NCBI GenBank assembly: GCA_902806565.1
Contig: CADCXA010000021.1
Location: 558,001 to 622,000, forward strand
Reading direction: 5' to 3'
DNA length: 64,000 bases
Origin: Hypoxylon rubiginosum
Lineage: Eukaryota; Ascomycota; Sordariomycetes; Xylariales; Hypoxylaceae
The notes beneath the pieces were generated by a model. That model did no database searches. It was given only the letters and a program-made list of their open reading frames with translations, and was not told where the DNA came from. Below are positions 20,966-33,963 of the stretch, in pieces. The translations under genes and the position numbers were made by a program. Within the stretch, counting starts at the first letter, position 1. Every line of letters begins with the position of its first letter.

Positions 20966-22539
20966 GAGCATCGCGTTAACAGCTACTACGGCGTTAAATC
21001 ACACGGGCTTGTATTATCATAGCTAGCATAGGATTGCATTAGCTCTGGAAATGAAAAAAACAAAGCATGAGATACCCTTTGGTTAGAGTATGTGGTCATA
21101 TATATTAGAGTGAGCTTCAGGCTCGTTGGCAGAGGAAGGATTGGGGTGGTCGAGGGTCGGTCCAACTCGTGATCTTTGCAAGGCAGTATCTCCCCGTGCC
21201 TATTTAGATTAATACAACCCTCGGCTGCTTTATTAACATTATCGGTTTTGAATATGATCTTGTGATATCGAGGCCTTGAATTGACATACATTTCTTACAT
21301 GGTCTTGGGGTATACGAGATAGTGGCCCTATTATCCACCTCATGTAAGCTAGATCGGTAGCAGTGTAGGTGACTGTTATGTATTCAGGTCAGTTATTTCA
21401 ATACAAAACACTGACAGAGTATTGTATAGGAAATATAAGTACAGCTAGTCATTCCACGTCATAGTACTTATTACTCCCTTATTACCGACGTTGACATCCG
21501 CTTTCTGATTTGTGCGTGAATCTTGGGATGTTGGTCGTCGACTAAGGAGAACAATTATGCATTTTACCGTCACTGCATATCAATCTCATAACTGCATAGT
21601 CGCATACCTTACTATTATTTTAGGTAGTGGGCTCCTCCGCTTTCCTGCATAAACCTAATAAACTAGCGCCTATTAGGTAATTACCGTGCTTAAGCAATTT
21701 GTTGCAAACTCTCAGCCGCGCCACTTGCCTCGCACTTCCATCTGTAAAAATAAAAAAGTAGACAAATTTTTTATTTTATCTCTTCATCCAGAAATTCGCC
21801 TGGTCCAAATCTACGTATTCGAATTACAGCTCACTTTCATCTTATATACGTTTTAAAAAATAATATCCCCTCATCGAAACGTATCTAGTGGGCCTCGAAA
21901 TGTTCAGAGATAATAGACAAAGCTCAGTCGTAGATGCACCATCATTTAGGATCCGATAGATATCACCACCGCTCGCTCTTCCACGTCGTTGCCAATTGAC
22001 CGGCCTACGCTTATCAAAGAGGTCAATGCGAGTTGCACTAGGCTTATCAGTCTGCCTATTGGAGTTGCTTGTCGACATTTTAGTAGTCAGCAGCTTCCTT
22101 GGTCTAGATTAAGGTGACAACTTCAACCTGAGATTTGAATGGGGAAGTGCCCCAATGAAGACCTGGATTTGCCGATTTAAGTGAATAGAAAAATCGTTGC
22201 CTAAGGAAGGCACGGGAAAGGAAAACAATGGCAATGGCGGGACACAAAATTTCAGGTTACGCCGCGAGCCTTTGGAAGGCGCTGTTTGCATCTTTCATCC
22301 AACTCTCGACCCGTATCTTCCACATCTTCCACGTTTTCCACTTCACCTCGACAACAGCAACTCAGAAACCACAACAACCACCGTCCCCGTCCCAGTCACA
22401 ACCTTCGCCCACCCATAATCCTGATTCCACCTCTTCTTTATGTCCTGAACCCTCCCAACCCCCAACCCCAACCACACAACCACTTGTCGGACAGTCCTTC
22501 ATAGACGTCGAACAAGGATTTGACTACCAAGACGATACA
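20945..22539. other. Intergenic region, 3' flank and Tad2 leader
   Basis: No supported gene. The first kilobase is moderately AT-rich 3' flank. After 22228 the frame of the Tad2 gene is open back to an ATG, but the translation looks like leader sequence (CT-rich, low complexity), so 22228-22539 is treated as probable 5' UTR. Confidence 0.55.
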
Positions 22540-24448
22540 ATGGCGTCGTCTAAGAAGCGTGGTCAAAAACGACGTGGTGCAAAGGGCAACGCACCCAAGC
22601 CTGCCGGTCCCAACGATCCGTCCGCCGGCCCCTCAAACGGCACCACCAGCAAATCTCCTGCTAGCCAATCCCAACCCACTGCACCGCCGCCCCGGGCCTC
22701 TCAGGATTCCGCCCCGGCCCGTGCTACTCCTGCTACGAACCAAGGTGACACTAAAGCCAACTCCAACTCTCACCAGACCAACGGCCAACAGGCGACCGGA
22801 TCTGGAAAACCCGGCCAGAACCGTGGCCCTCAACTACCCCAGTCCTCTGTCTCTGTCAACGACAGAAAGGAGAATGCCGTCCCTGCCAAGTTTCCTTCCA
22901 GCGTCTCCCAATCTCAGTCGCCCGCGCCGAAGCCCCTCACATCGGAGAACCATGATCAGGCTCAGAAAACGGGTACCCGCAGCCAGCCCGCCACCGCGAC
23001 ACCCACTTCTTCTAGCAAGCCTGAGGGGGCAGAGAAGATGCCGCTGAGTCAACAGACCTTACAATATCTCAGTACCAGTGTGGAGCGTCTTACTCTTAAT
23101 GACGTTTCTCCCCCCAAGCAGCCTTCCGAGCCGAAGCCCACCACGACAGTTCCCACTAAGATTCCGGTTCCTATTGTCGTCACCTTGCCTCTCTCCGAGC
23201 GAATTGGGACTACCTCTGCGAAGCCTACCCTTTTACCGGCTTCCCACCTACCTGGACTATTCGAACCCCAGACGGAAGAGGAGCGAGTTGTGCGAGAGTA
23301 CCATCTCCAATTCATGCGAGAGGCACTTGCTATGGTAAGATTATCTTCATCTCCTATAATATCTTTTTTTCTTCCTTCCTGTTTCCAATTAGGAATAAGC
23401 AGTTTCGAGCAAGTTAAACTGCTAATGGTCGGCGGATTGAATATCGGTATCGATTGCTCACTCGTATCTCTTTCTACAACCACTTTATAATGCTGTTTTA
23501 TGTACTGATAATCATACTAACTAATGAATAGGGCAGCTTCGCTCTGAATACCAACGAGACACCAGTCGGTTGTGTCCTAGTGTACCATGGAAAGATCATT
23601 GCCAAAGGGATGAACGCGACCAATGTCACTCGAAATGGCACTCGCCATGCCGAGTTTATGGCCCTGTCTGCCTTATTGTCCCGTAGGGAGCCGGCTAGTG
23701 CTAAAGATGTCAACACCAACCTAGCTCTAGACCACCCTAGCTGGGGAGACGTGGATCCAACCGATGGCCATATCTATCCTTACGGCCAGAAACTCCACCC
23801 GGCTCCAGTGGTTGATCGCTCCATCCTATCCGAGTGCGTTCTTTATGTCACGGTTGAGCCCTGTGTCATGTGCGCTTCTCTTCTTCGGCAGTTGGGTATC
23901 AAGAAGGTCTTTTTCGGCGCTGTCAACGACAAGTTTGGTGGAACAGGAGGTGTCTTCAAGATCCACATGAACTCTAAGCCTGTGCCGAAGCCAGAAGACC
24001 GGCCCTATCAAAACGGGTATGGCCCTCCTAATCTTGCACATGTGATCAGGGGTAGACCGACACTCGTTCCGCGCGAGTGGGAAGACGGCGATGGCGGTAA
24101 TATAGAGGATGGCTACCCTGTTGAGGGTGGCTATCTCCGCGATGAGGCAGTTTCACTACTTCGACGATTCTATGTCCAGGAGAACGGCCGAGGTATGTAT
24201 TCTATGCTAATCATGGATATCAATGTTTTCCAGCTAACTGTTGCTCCTTAGCCCCGCAACCTCGCAAGAAGGAAGGCAGAGCTGCTCGCTTGTTCGCCAT
24301 GGAGAACCAGGTGAAGCTCAACGGCAGCGCTTCTGACATATCCGATGCCGGAACCTTTCCGGATGGATCGCCCGTGGATTATGAGGCGCCCATGGACGAT
24401 GGTGAGGACGTGGAGACCTCGAACGACGCTACAGCTATAGCGATCTGA
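22540..24448 (+). CDS. tad2: tRNA-specific adenosine deaminase subunit Tad2 (ADAT2 family)
   Basis: Exons are 22540-23334, 23532-24192 and 24252-24448, giving about 550 residues. Introns are 197 bp (GTAAGA...ATAG) and 59 bp (GTATGT...TTAG). The first is joined in phase 0 and the second in phase 1. The catalytic domain starts with the helix FMREALAM, which crosses the first junction into NETPVGCVLVYHGKIIAKG. The zinc and proton-shuttle motif is H304-A-E306 and the second zinc motif is P375-C376-V-M-C379. Tad2 with Tad3 converts A34 to inosine in tRNA anticodons, an essential step in eukaryotes. Relative to yeast Tad2, the N-terminal 220 residues are a long disordered Pro/Ser/Gln-rich extension, and about 65 residues follow the deaminase domain. 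The start at 22540 (MASSKKRGQKRRG) has good context; an upstream in-frame ATG at 22228 would add 104 residues that look like leader. Family assignment is secure. Confidence 0.93.
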
Positions 24449-27400
24449 GCTAGCTAGCCGTCCGTCTCCAGATGTTGCCTACGACCCTTATGAGAATGAC
24501 ACGCATATTATGTACTACTATGACGATAGACTTGCATCGATTCCCACGAGTTGCATGGGTGGGGATGAAATAATCCCCTCCTGGAGTTTTCGGTTTCGCA
24601 TTTTCCCCTTGGTCCAGAAGGAAATACTACGGATCAGATAGCATAATTGTGAAGCAAGCATGCAGGAAGGCTGAAGACTCCTGGCGAGATCTTGGAGCAG
24701 CATGAGCACCTTCATAGGTAGATAGACGCCTTGATTTGCATGCCTAATTGATACATGTCTTTTGAGCTTTTTGGTTGAGTACCCCGTCCGCCTGATGCTG
24801 GGCTATCCAGCTCAGCTCTCTTCGGACTGTAAATCGTGAATCTTACTGTCTAGGATGTAACCCCCAAGGCCTGTCGCGGTAACGGGGCGATGACTCAAAT
24901 AATGGCCAGGGGATCAACGCACCCCCATTCATTCACAGGCATAGATTACTAACCCAACATCCCCTGACCCCTGAACCCGCAATTCAGACACTGGGACCGT
25001 GGTGGTATTTCCAGGGGCTGTAGGCGCTGTTCTAGCCGCCCCGGCCCTGGGGAGGAAGTAGGGAGTAGTGAGATATCTCAGATAGTTGTCCATCTTGCAT
25101 AGTAACAGGAACATAGTAAGGGGGTGGTAGGTAGGCATATATGAGAGTTGGTGCCTCGAATGACGATGTGCACAGGTTCGTCCGTGCTGCCTGGGCATTT
25201 TTACTCGCAGCACCTCCGGTAACGGGCTATAGTTACGCTGGCCCAAGTTCAGCAATATAGCCAGCCCAGGCCACTGTATCGCACTGTAGATACGTATTGG
25301 TGCATCCGTCGTTCACCCCCTTCACCAACAACAACACCTAACTCTTATCTTATTTCGCATGCATGTGAATATATCTCAAAACTTCAAATTACTTTATTGC
25401 TGCTTAAGTGAATTGGCGGGAATGATACGAGAATTTCGGTGCTACAGATACCTACATGTAGTTTTCGCACCTCTAGTAGCCCATTATTCACCTGTATACT
25501 TCAAGCACTGTAACCCAGTATGCTTACTGTAGATATAGTTCAATGATCTTTTCACTGCTTGGTTGGATTCTTAATTCAAGATACTGGATCGGATATATTA
25601 AGGACTGGCCCATTGAATTATCGACAACTTCATATTAAAAAGGGGGCGACGAGGTTAGGTACTTGATTTGTTTACTCGGTTTTCTCTCCTACCGTATGGC
25701 GGAGATATCGCCTTACCGTCACGGTCACATCCCTGCTAAAGCCCGACATTTCCCCTAACCGGTCAACTTTTCGACGCTGGTGCGGTCGAGCCACAGCACT
25801 TCACACAACCTTAAGCTAAGTAACATTGAGGATATAGTTACCTGAGGCCCGACCGCCATCCAAGTATGCGAGACCTGCAACTTGGCGGGGTGCAAATGCA
25901 AGAACCGACAGGTAGGTATCTTCAATCTTATATCTAGAGATGCTATGCGGCGACGATATTTTATATGCCAATCGGGAATGAGGTAGATCTCTATGTACGA
26001 TTAGCATCCAGTCAAGGGATCAAGCGGAATAGAACGCGCACGATAAACACGACGAGACTTGCATTATCAGGTTTGCAACACGAATAAATCTATGGCCACG
26101 GATTCCATTTTCGGGGATACTTGGCTGAGGATTGACTCTATAGCCAATATTTCTCCTTTTACGACTTCCGTAGATATGATATCTCAGCTCCTTTCGCTCC
26201 TTGCAGCTAACTCCCCTCGCTGGATGTATCAAACTTGCCAGGCTACTACCCTCTACCTAGCATCGCTAATCATGTCATGGCTAAAGCTGACAGTGGGCAC
26301 CCTAAGTATGAAGTTCTTGCACAGACTGAATAGTTGTGCCGACAGCCGAGTTTTCCAGCCACCAAGGTTGAAACTGCGCTGGATCCCTCGCATACCTAGG
26401 TACTCCAAGTATAACGATTCTTTTATTTATCGCGATACTTTCCTCGGTAGTATCAGGTTACGGAGCTCGAGGTGGCTGAGCGGTAGACGGCGTCAAGGCA
26501 TTGCTGATCTCCGGTGGCCGTTAGAATCGAAGTAAATCCTGTCTTGGCAGTGATCATGGTAGTCGTAATCACATCAAAAGGTATCGAGAGGAGAGGGGTC
26601 TGACCATAGATCTTGATGGGCATACGCCAGATGGTAGGTCACATATCTGAATAGAAACAGACCGAATAATCTTCTTGCCCTAGGTTGTAGCTATATCCGG
26701 CTATGGCTATGGTGTCGTCTCGCGCTTGGCGCAGTGTGTTTCTCTTGATGTGATATTCTGGTCTATCTCTGCGAGTACGAATAGCTGCATCTCGATTGCT
26801 CATAGACTCGGAGGATGTATTGAGCCTGATAATTCTCCTCCTTTAAGTTTCAGGGCGATTTCTACCATCCGTATTCGCCATATCGCGTAGACCGTTCTAG
26901 GATCGAGATCTGGTACTCTCCATTGTCAGTTACTAGATCTTGCGGGCAGTTGAAAGTACGGTGTCTATTCGGATGTGTGGGAAAGGGATGTGTCTACTCA
27001 TGCTGCTCAAGTCTAGATAGAGGCTCTTGGTTCTTTCTTCCTCGCCTTCTTTAGCAGAAAAGGAAGATGTGGCATGTTCTATGTAGCTAGTTCTCGGCAA
27101 GATAGACCGATCACTGGGAAAGCCACTCGGGGGTCTTCGAGATATCGAGCAGGATCAGCCAATTTCACTAATAGGAAGTATTAAGTATTTACTATGAGGG
27201 AATGGAAACTCGGTGGTCTCGCCTTCGCGAATCGTTGCCGCCTCAGTAGTGCTCTGAAATGTCGTGGGACACGGCAAACGTAGGTAATCAAGGAGGCTAG
27301 TAACAGTCCGGACTAAGTGGTAACCCTACAAGATAACTTGAGATCCCATATTCTTCAAGCGCCATTAAAAAATCAAGGAGGCTTTCACTAAAAGGGGTCC

Positions 27401-30102
27401 CTTCGATAACCTAAGCCCGAACACTTACCCCACTATCCACGAGATTGTCTGTTTGATGCAAAGCTGACGCATACGCAAACAGACTTCTCACCATCAAAAT
27501 CCCCTTAGAAATCCCCTTAGCCATCCAAGCCAACCCCGATAGTGGCCTACTTCAATAGGGGTTCTAGTTATACCGCAAACCCAGGTAGCTACAGTATTAG
27601 CTTGCTCCGACCCGGAGAAATCCTCAAATTCCCCATCGCAGCGATACCTACGGTAGCCAAGGGGGGATCTGGGTGCAACTCACGAAGATTCTCTAGGTGG
27701 AGGAGACATAGTAGTGGAATAGTGGAATAGTCCTACCAGCTTCGCACCGAACCTATCCATCTAGCGATGACAATGTTCTCGTCTCGGTCTTGAGATATAC
27801 GGGATACGGTAGGCAGAACTTGGAAGAGCATCTTGAACGGCTCGCTCTACATCCGTTGGGGCCAAGGTTGTGTGCAAAGCGAGATTATACAAATACCTAT
27901 GTAAGTGGCTTTATATAAAACTTGGTATCAAACTTGTTGATATTCGCGATGGGACCAAATATCCAACAGTGTGTTAGGCTATTGCTTGCCCCTGACGGTG
28001 GCTTTGTTGAGGTCACGTCGGAGGAAGCGGCACCATTAGACATTTCCGGGATCTACGCCCTCAACTCACTAAATCAGCGCAAGGGGTCTGTCTAGGATGA
28101 CACTCGGCTCGTACTCATCACCACAACGAGATTCCATCGATTTCGCCGCGGATATTGAAAATATCGCTCGCCACGAATATCCCCGACTACCGATTGAATG
28201 CCTCGTCGCGCGAGCCCGACCACTGCTTTCGAGTGACATTGCCCCGGCCCGCATCTTATCGTGAGGCGTCGCCTGGTATCCTCCACTCCCCGCTCCGAGA
28301 ACGATCCAGGATGATGGTTGATGGGGGATCAACCAAAAAATCGAGATATGGCCTACCGGAACGTGGGAAGATTCGATCGCTACCCGGGCTACGCCATTCT
28401 TTCTCCTCGCACTATCATAGAGTGGTATACCGAATCACCATCCCCGGGGTAACTCGTGTACGCGGGAGCCCTAGATCCATAGTAGGTAGGTAGGTACAGT
28501 ACTATATAATAGCCACGGAGGATTGCCCATCTCCGTGTAGAGCATGTAGACGCCTCGTGATTTGATTATCTTGCCATGTCTTGTCTTGGCTGTTCCTAAA
28601 GACGAGTCGCGCTGCTAAGTGGCTTCTCCCTCGTGGAAGAGGACGAAACTAACAGATTGAGTCCCTGGTCTCCATCGATCGATGGCTTGAAGTATATAGT
28701 TAAGCATCCCAGGTTGGTGTCTAAGGCTAGGGGTGGTGAAACTACGGGGGGCTAGTTCAGTTATAGGTTGGGGGTTTAAGTCAGCGGCTTGCTGCGAGGA
28801 GGTCTGTATGGCATAATGAAGTCAGAGTTGTCCGGGATGAGGAGGGATACGGAGGGATACGGAGGCGTCGGACTATGTAATCGGAAGAAGCTGACTGGCC
28901 CGGTGAGAAGAGCTCGTTATGTTATCTGCGCAAGGCAATAATAAAAAAACAAGCGTAGGGCATCGGTAAGGACGAATGTATGTATGTATGGATGTATATG
29001 CGTGTGTATCGACCTACCCCCCAGCCTTGGTAAATAGTATTTTATTTCAACGTGTAATTAGGTCAGTGGCACGCTCCTCTCTCTCCCCGATTATCCCATT
29101 TTGGTCCAATCCAATTCACTGCTCCCCCTCTCTTCCTTTCCTTTTTTTTTTCTCCCCTTCCTTTCAACTCCATCAACCTCACCAACCTCAACCTCAGACT
29201 TCAGCCCTTAGCCCTCAGACTTCAAACCTCCACTCTCCTTACCACTTTTTTTCAACTCATCTACTTGACAACGCTGGCAACGCTAGCAACCAGGAAAAAA
29301 GTGTAACACTATTCTAAAACAATAAAACCACGCGCGCACCAGCATATACAATTTTCTGCCCTCTTCCCCTTCTCAACACATTATTTCGTCTCCCCTCATC
29401 TCCATCTCTTTTTCCTCTTTCTCCATCCATCAACATCAACATCAACATCAACCACGCTCATCCCCTTTTCACTCAAGCTGCACTGCGAACACTGGATCAG
29501 GCTATCTAGCATATCGCTTCTTCTCTACTGCCTCCTCATCTAAGTCTCTCTAGTCGTATCGATCTTGGGCTATTGCCGTCGATCACTTTGACATTGAATC
29601 ACTTTTGAGGTGGCTCTCTACTTGCAGCATCTTGAACTAGACCTGGATCCAGACCCAGACCAAATCAGGGAGGGTTCCTAGGTACAATCGGTACAAGCAC
29701 GGGTCGCGTTTGTAGGACGGACCATCGAACAAGGTTAGTCCATTGGCCGACAGAATTACCCTTTTTAATCTTTTTTCTATTCCTACGCCTAAGCTTCTAA
29801 TCCTACTCCCGCCCCCAATCCATCTAGCAATTGCAATTGCACCATTCACATTTCGCCGTTCACTCCCCAATGCCTTACTAAACCCACAACATACATTCAC
29901 ATACAACCTAAGACTTACTCACCTACATCCTTCCACCCTCACCTTAGTATATACCCCCAATAACTTTCCCACCTCCACCTTTCTGCACACAATAACAAAA
30001 GACTAACGCGTTGCTTTACATTAACTATAGCAATTCAGCTTTCCAAATACCAATATTGTCAATCTGGCTTCACTACCTGAGCCATTGTCGCGTTCGGCAG
30101 AC
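24449..30102. other. Long gene-poor region with possible gene relics and the ash1 leader
   Basis: No intact gene is supported in about 5.6 kb. Between about 26000 and 28500 short open stretches on both strands look protein-like but are broken by stops, for example a 54-codon minus-strand frame at 26639-26803. This would fit a decayed gene, though I cannot name it. A tRNA-like relic is possible at about 26466-26540. Simple repeats include GGTAGGTAGGTA at about 28486-28497 and a duplicated GGGATACGGA near 28845-28862. From about 29080 to 30102 the DNA is strongly pyrimidine-rich, with CATCAA repeats near 29430, and is probably promoter plus a long 5' leader of ash1. Confidence 0.5.
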
Positions 30103-32564
30103 ATGGATTCCCTAACACCCATGTCGCCCGCGCGCGCGCTTTCGTCCGAGGCCAGCATTGCTGCCTCGACCTTCTCACATACCGCGTCATTGTCTTCAAC
30201 CCCTCCCACCACCGTCGCAGACGAATCTGACGCTATGGATGTTGACGCAAGTATCGAGATTGGCGACTCCATTGTCGCGTCCACTAAGCCCGCTGAGCCT
30301 GTTGAGCCTGCTGAGCCTGCTGACTATGCAGTATCTACCGAGCTTCAGGAGGTTACTCAAGAGGCTCCCGAGCAACGGTCTACTATACAGTTGCCTTCCC
30401 CTGCTCCCCTGGCTCCTACTACACCCCCGACATCGCGATCCCGTCGAGCAAACTTGCCCGCCCCCGTATACAACCTAGCGCAATTGGCTGGAACCGCCGG
30501 CCATGGAAAGCGGCGATCCAAGGGAGACCAAGTCTCTAATCGCAAACGTGGAAGCACCGTGAATGAGGTGGCACTGGTTGCGAACGAAGAAGTCAAAGAT
30601 GGGAGCGCGAGCACGAGCGGATCCGCCAAGTCGGACATTCACCAATCCGCACGCGACAAGAACACCAAGTTTCCTAACGTCTTAAAGACAAAGGAAACCA
30701 CCCCTTCCATGCACATCGAGACGCGTTCGTCGCGTCAAGAGAAGCCCGAGACTCCGACAAGAAAACTGCAAGGGGGTTCTAAGAAGAGAAGCAGAGAGGA
30801 TGCCGAGACTAGTGCAGCCCAGGCTAAGATGTCGCGAGAGTTGCGACGCTTGCAAGATACAGACGAGTTCCGAAAGATTGAGAAACCCGATACGATCACG
30901 ACTGTCTGGGCTAATGGCAAATACGTCGAGAACCCCAATTCTGCTCCGTCCAGGAATAGAGCAAGAGTCGCTGCTCGTGCACCAGAGGTTACTGCGACTG
31001 AGCCGGAACCGGAACCCGCTCCTAAGAGAAGACGGGTCAAGACGTGGTATGATCGTGGTTTCTATGCCGGCCAAGACACCCCCAACGACCCCTTTAGTGG
31101 TCTGACTGCCTATGAGAAGCGGGAACTTGCTAAGTTACCCGAACTTGCACGTACCGGCCAAGTCAACCATACCCTCCCCTTCCCGATATATAACGGCATA
31201 CGATTTCTGATTCACGGACGAGACTTCAAGCTTCCCTTTGACATTTGTCACCCCCTCCCGCCTGGACAACCCAAACCTGATGAATGGCGTAAGATTACCA
31301 AGAGTGAGTTAATTTCATCCTTTTTTTATATTTTTTTTTATCTGCCCCGTCTCCTTTTTGCTTATAGTTTGTATTCACTATTCACTTCACTTTGGTTACT
31401 CTTTGCTAACATATCTCTAGATCGGTTTGTGGGTGAATCCGCGGCTTATTGGAAGAAGTCCGCTCATTTTGGAGATTATCAATCCAAATGTGTATGCACC
31501 GAGGAGGATGGGTGTGGCGAAAGTTGCCAGAACAGAATCATGCTCTACGAGTGTGATGGTACCAACTGCAACGTTGGTCCGGATCTATGCCAAAACCGTG
31601 CCTTTGCAAAGTTACAGGAGCGCACTAAAGCAGGCGGAAAGTACCGAGTTGGGGTTGAAGTGATCAAAACCGACGACCGTGGATATGGCATCCGGGCCAA
31701 CCGATGCTTTGAGCCTAACCAGATCATCATGGAGTACACGGGTGAGATCATCACAGAAGAAGAGTGTGATCGTCGAATGAACGAGAAGTATAAGGACAAC
31801 AAGGTAAGATGGTAGATGATGTTTGTGTATGAGTTGTCTAAGGTCACTGCTAACATACGTAGTGCTACTACCTGATGTCTTTTGACCAGAACATGATCAT
31901 CGACGCAACGACTGGTAGTATCACTCGTTTTGTCAACCATTCGTGCTCGCCGAACTGTCGGATGATTAAATGGATTGTCTCAGGGCAGCCACGAATGGCA
32001 CTCTTTGCCGGTGACCGTCCCATCATGACGGGCGAGGAGCTGACGTACGACTACAACTTCGACCCTTTCAGCGCTAAGAACGTGCAAAAGTGCTTGTGTG
32101 GTAGTCCCAACTGTCGTGGTGTTCTCGGTCCTAAGCCCAAGGAGGTCAAGCCTCCTAAGCCAGCTAAGACTACCATCGCAGAGACCGTCAAGAAGGGAGT
32201 CAAAGCTGGTAAACGGAAGCTAAGGGATGCTTTTGACGGAGCTGACGACGCTCCTGCTAAAAAGCAGAGGGTCATCAAAGCTGCCAAAGGGGCAGCCAAA
32301 GGTGCTGCTGCAGCACTCAAGCGCGGCGTGTCGACTATTTCCGCGGGCACTAAGGCTGTCCTAGGGTCCAAGTCGTCTACTGTCAGAAAGTCGAAGGCTA
32401 TAGTTAGAACCTATAGCAAGGCGAACATCCCCGCGAAACGACCTACCATGATTCGGACAAGCCCCCGAAAGCCGGTTGCACGTAAGTCAGGTCTTACGAT
32501 CATTGCGGCTGGCACCGGAGATGAAGACATGGATGTGGACATGGATGAAGCTGACTCCCACTGA
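30103..32564 (+). CDS. ash1: ASH1-type SET-domain histone H3K36 methyltransferase
   Basis: Exons are 30103-31303, 31421-31803 and 31863-32564 (introns 117 and 59 bp), giving about 761 residues. The N-terminal 300 residues are disordered, with Ala/Ser/Pro stretches and a degenerate E-P-A repeat, then a basic PKRRRVKTW segment. An AWS zinc domain begins near residue 419 (CVC, CGESCQNR, ECDGTNC, LCQNRAF). The SET domain follows (RGYGIRAN, EYTGEIITEEEC), with the core R550-F-V-N-H-S-C556-S-P-N-C560, ELTYDYNF at 587-594 and a post-SET CLCGSPNCRG (605-614). The C-terminal tail is Lys/Ala-rich, like a linker histone. AWS-SET-postSET without WW or SRI regions points to ASH1 rather than SET2. In Neurospora ASH1 marks H3K36 at silent genes, which is family knowledge. 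All catalytic motifs look intact. The gene lies about 8 kb from the AT-rich block. Confidence 0.93.
30288..30325 (+). repeat. 9-bp GAGCCTGCT-type coding repeat in ash1
   Basis: Four imperfect 9-bp units encode a repeated Pro-Ala/Val-Glu pattern in the disordered N-terminus of ASH1. The repeat keeps the frame and could vary in copy number between strains. Confidence 0.75.
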
Positions 32565-33926
32565 GGAGTTAAGTCCACTACTTCTTCCAATATCACGGGT
32601 ATTGACACATAATTGTCGACACTGCGTCTTCACCAGAACCATCAACCCTTAGGATTTGAGCCCGATACCCCTCCTATCATCATGGACATGAGAGCCAGAT
32701 TGCTCTTATTATAACACCCGTTCGAGACCCTGGCTCCTAGTTGGAAGAGAAACGAGCTCTTTTTACTATCATACACATTTGATACTGAAGTACCGCCTAT
32801 CTTGCGTCTTCACTAATTTCACACCGAGTCGACCACCACGGATTTCACTACAAATCCCATTTGGAATTATGGAAATTCCGTCTTCAGTCGACTATTGCAA
32901 ATTCTGTTCATCCGAGAATTACATAGCACTTCACCACTTCATAAATTGATGTTTCAACGACGTCAATCCCTCACCGCCCTTTACGACCCGAATGCGACAT
33001 AAACCTCTGCATTATGAGATTTTGCGCTCCTGAACCTTTTATAACCCGACCTTCTTGCGCACTTTTGATATGCTGGGGAGTACGGTGGATCTGAGTGATT
33101 CCGGCTGCGAGGTGCCGAGGAAATGGAGGCACTTTTCTCCGTCGTGTATAGTACTCGCTATTGGCATCAAAACACGGGCGTTAGGCGTTTGAAGGGTTAC
33201 ATTTTAGAAGACGCATACGAAAGAGATGTGTTAATCTGGAAGTGGTGTCTGAGGTGGTCGCTGGCCTGGCGAGGCTATTTTGTGATTTTGTATGGCTATC
33301 GAATTAACGGAACACTGATCTGACATTCTGCAATCATCCCTTGACTTGATTTTGTGGTTTAGACTTGTCTTTAATGAGTGATGGGATAGGATATACCATT
33401 CCTATGCACATAAATGTAATGTGCAATGATGTTCTAGTAGAATTATCGGTTCAGAGTATGTACCAAGCATCGATCGAGAGTAGTGTTTTCAGGCAAAAGT
33501 AAGAAGCTGGCACCGTGGAAATCTTTGCTAATTAAAATATTATAAATATTTTCCCAATTTCTTACGGGTATCGAACTGCAATGTTGATCATATTATCGGT
33601 AGTTGGAACAGGGGTTAGACGAAGACAATATGACTGATCACGATGCTTTGTCAGCATATCGAATAGGGGGGCGCTTCACCTTTTATTGGGTGCATTCTCA
33701 TTCTACGAATCGCCTCAAGCATTGAAGCGTTATCTCATCAATATACCCCAACTGATCACTTGACAACAGACTGCGTACTATAACGCGTATAGGAGGGAGA
33801 TACCAGCTGAAAACGACACGCGTCAATCCACTAGGCCAAGACGACGATGATGGGTGCTGATCGATTCTGTTTGCCTAGAAGAAGAGCGACTTAACTTTCT
33901 TGGTGAAAGCGTTGTCTACGGAGTTT

Positions 33927-33963
33927 AGTAGTAGTGGTAATAGTAGCAGCAGCAGCAGCAGCG
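33927..33963. repeat. (AGT)n/(AGC)n trinucleotide tract
   Basis: A run of AGT then AGC units lies in intergenic DNA. Leucine-rich minus-strand translation across it is an artefact of the repeat. Confidence 0.85.

Noticed and set aside
22228..22539. Alternative upstream start of Tad2
   Set aside because: The ATG context is acceptable, but the added 104 residues are CT-derived low complexity. The ATG at 22540 gives a natural basic N-terminus. It is kept only as an alternative.
26059..26535. 158-codon plus-strand frame near the tRNA-like relic
   Set aside because: The composition is not protein-like and there is no family resemblance; it lies in a region of mixed relics.
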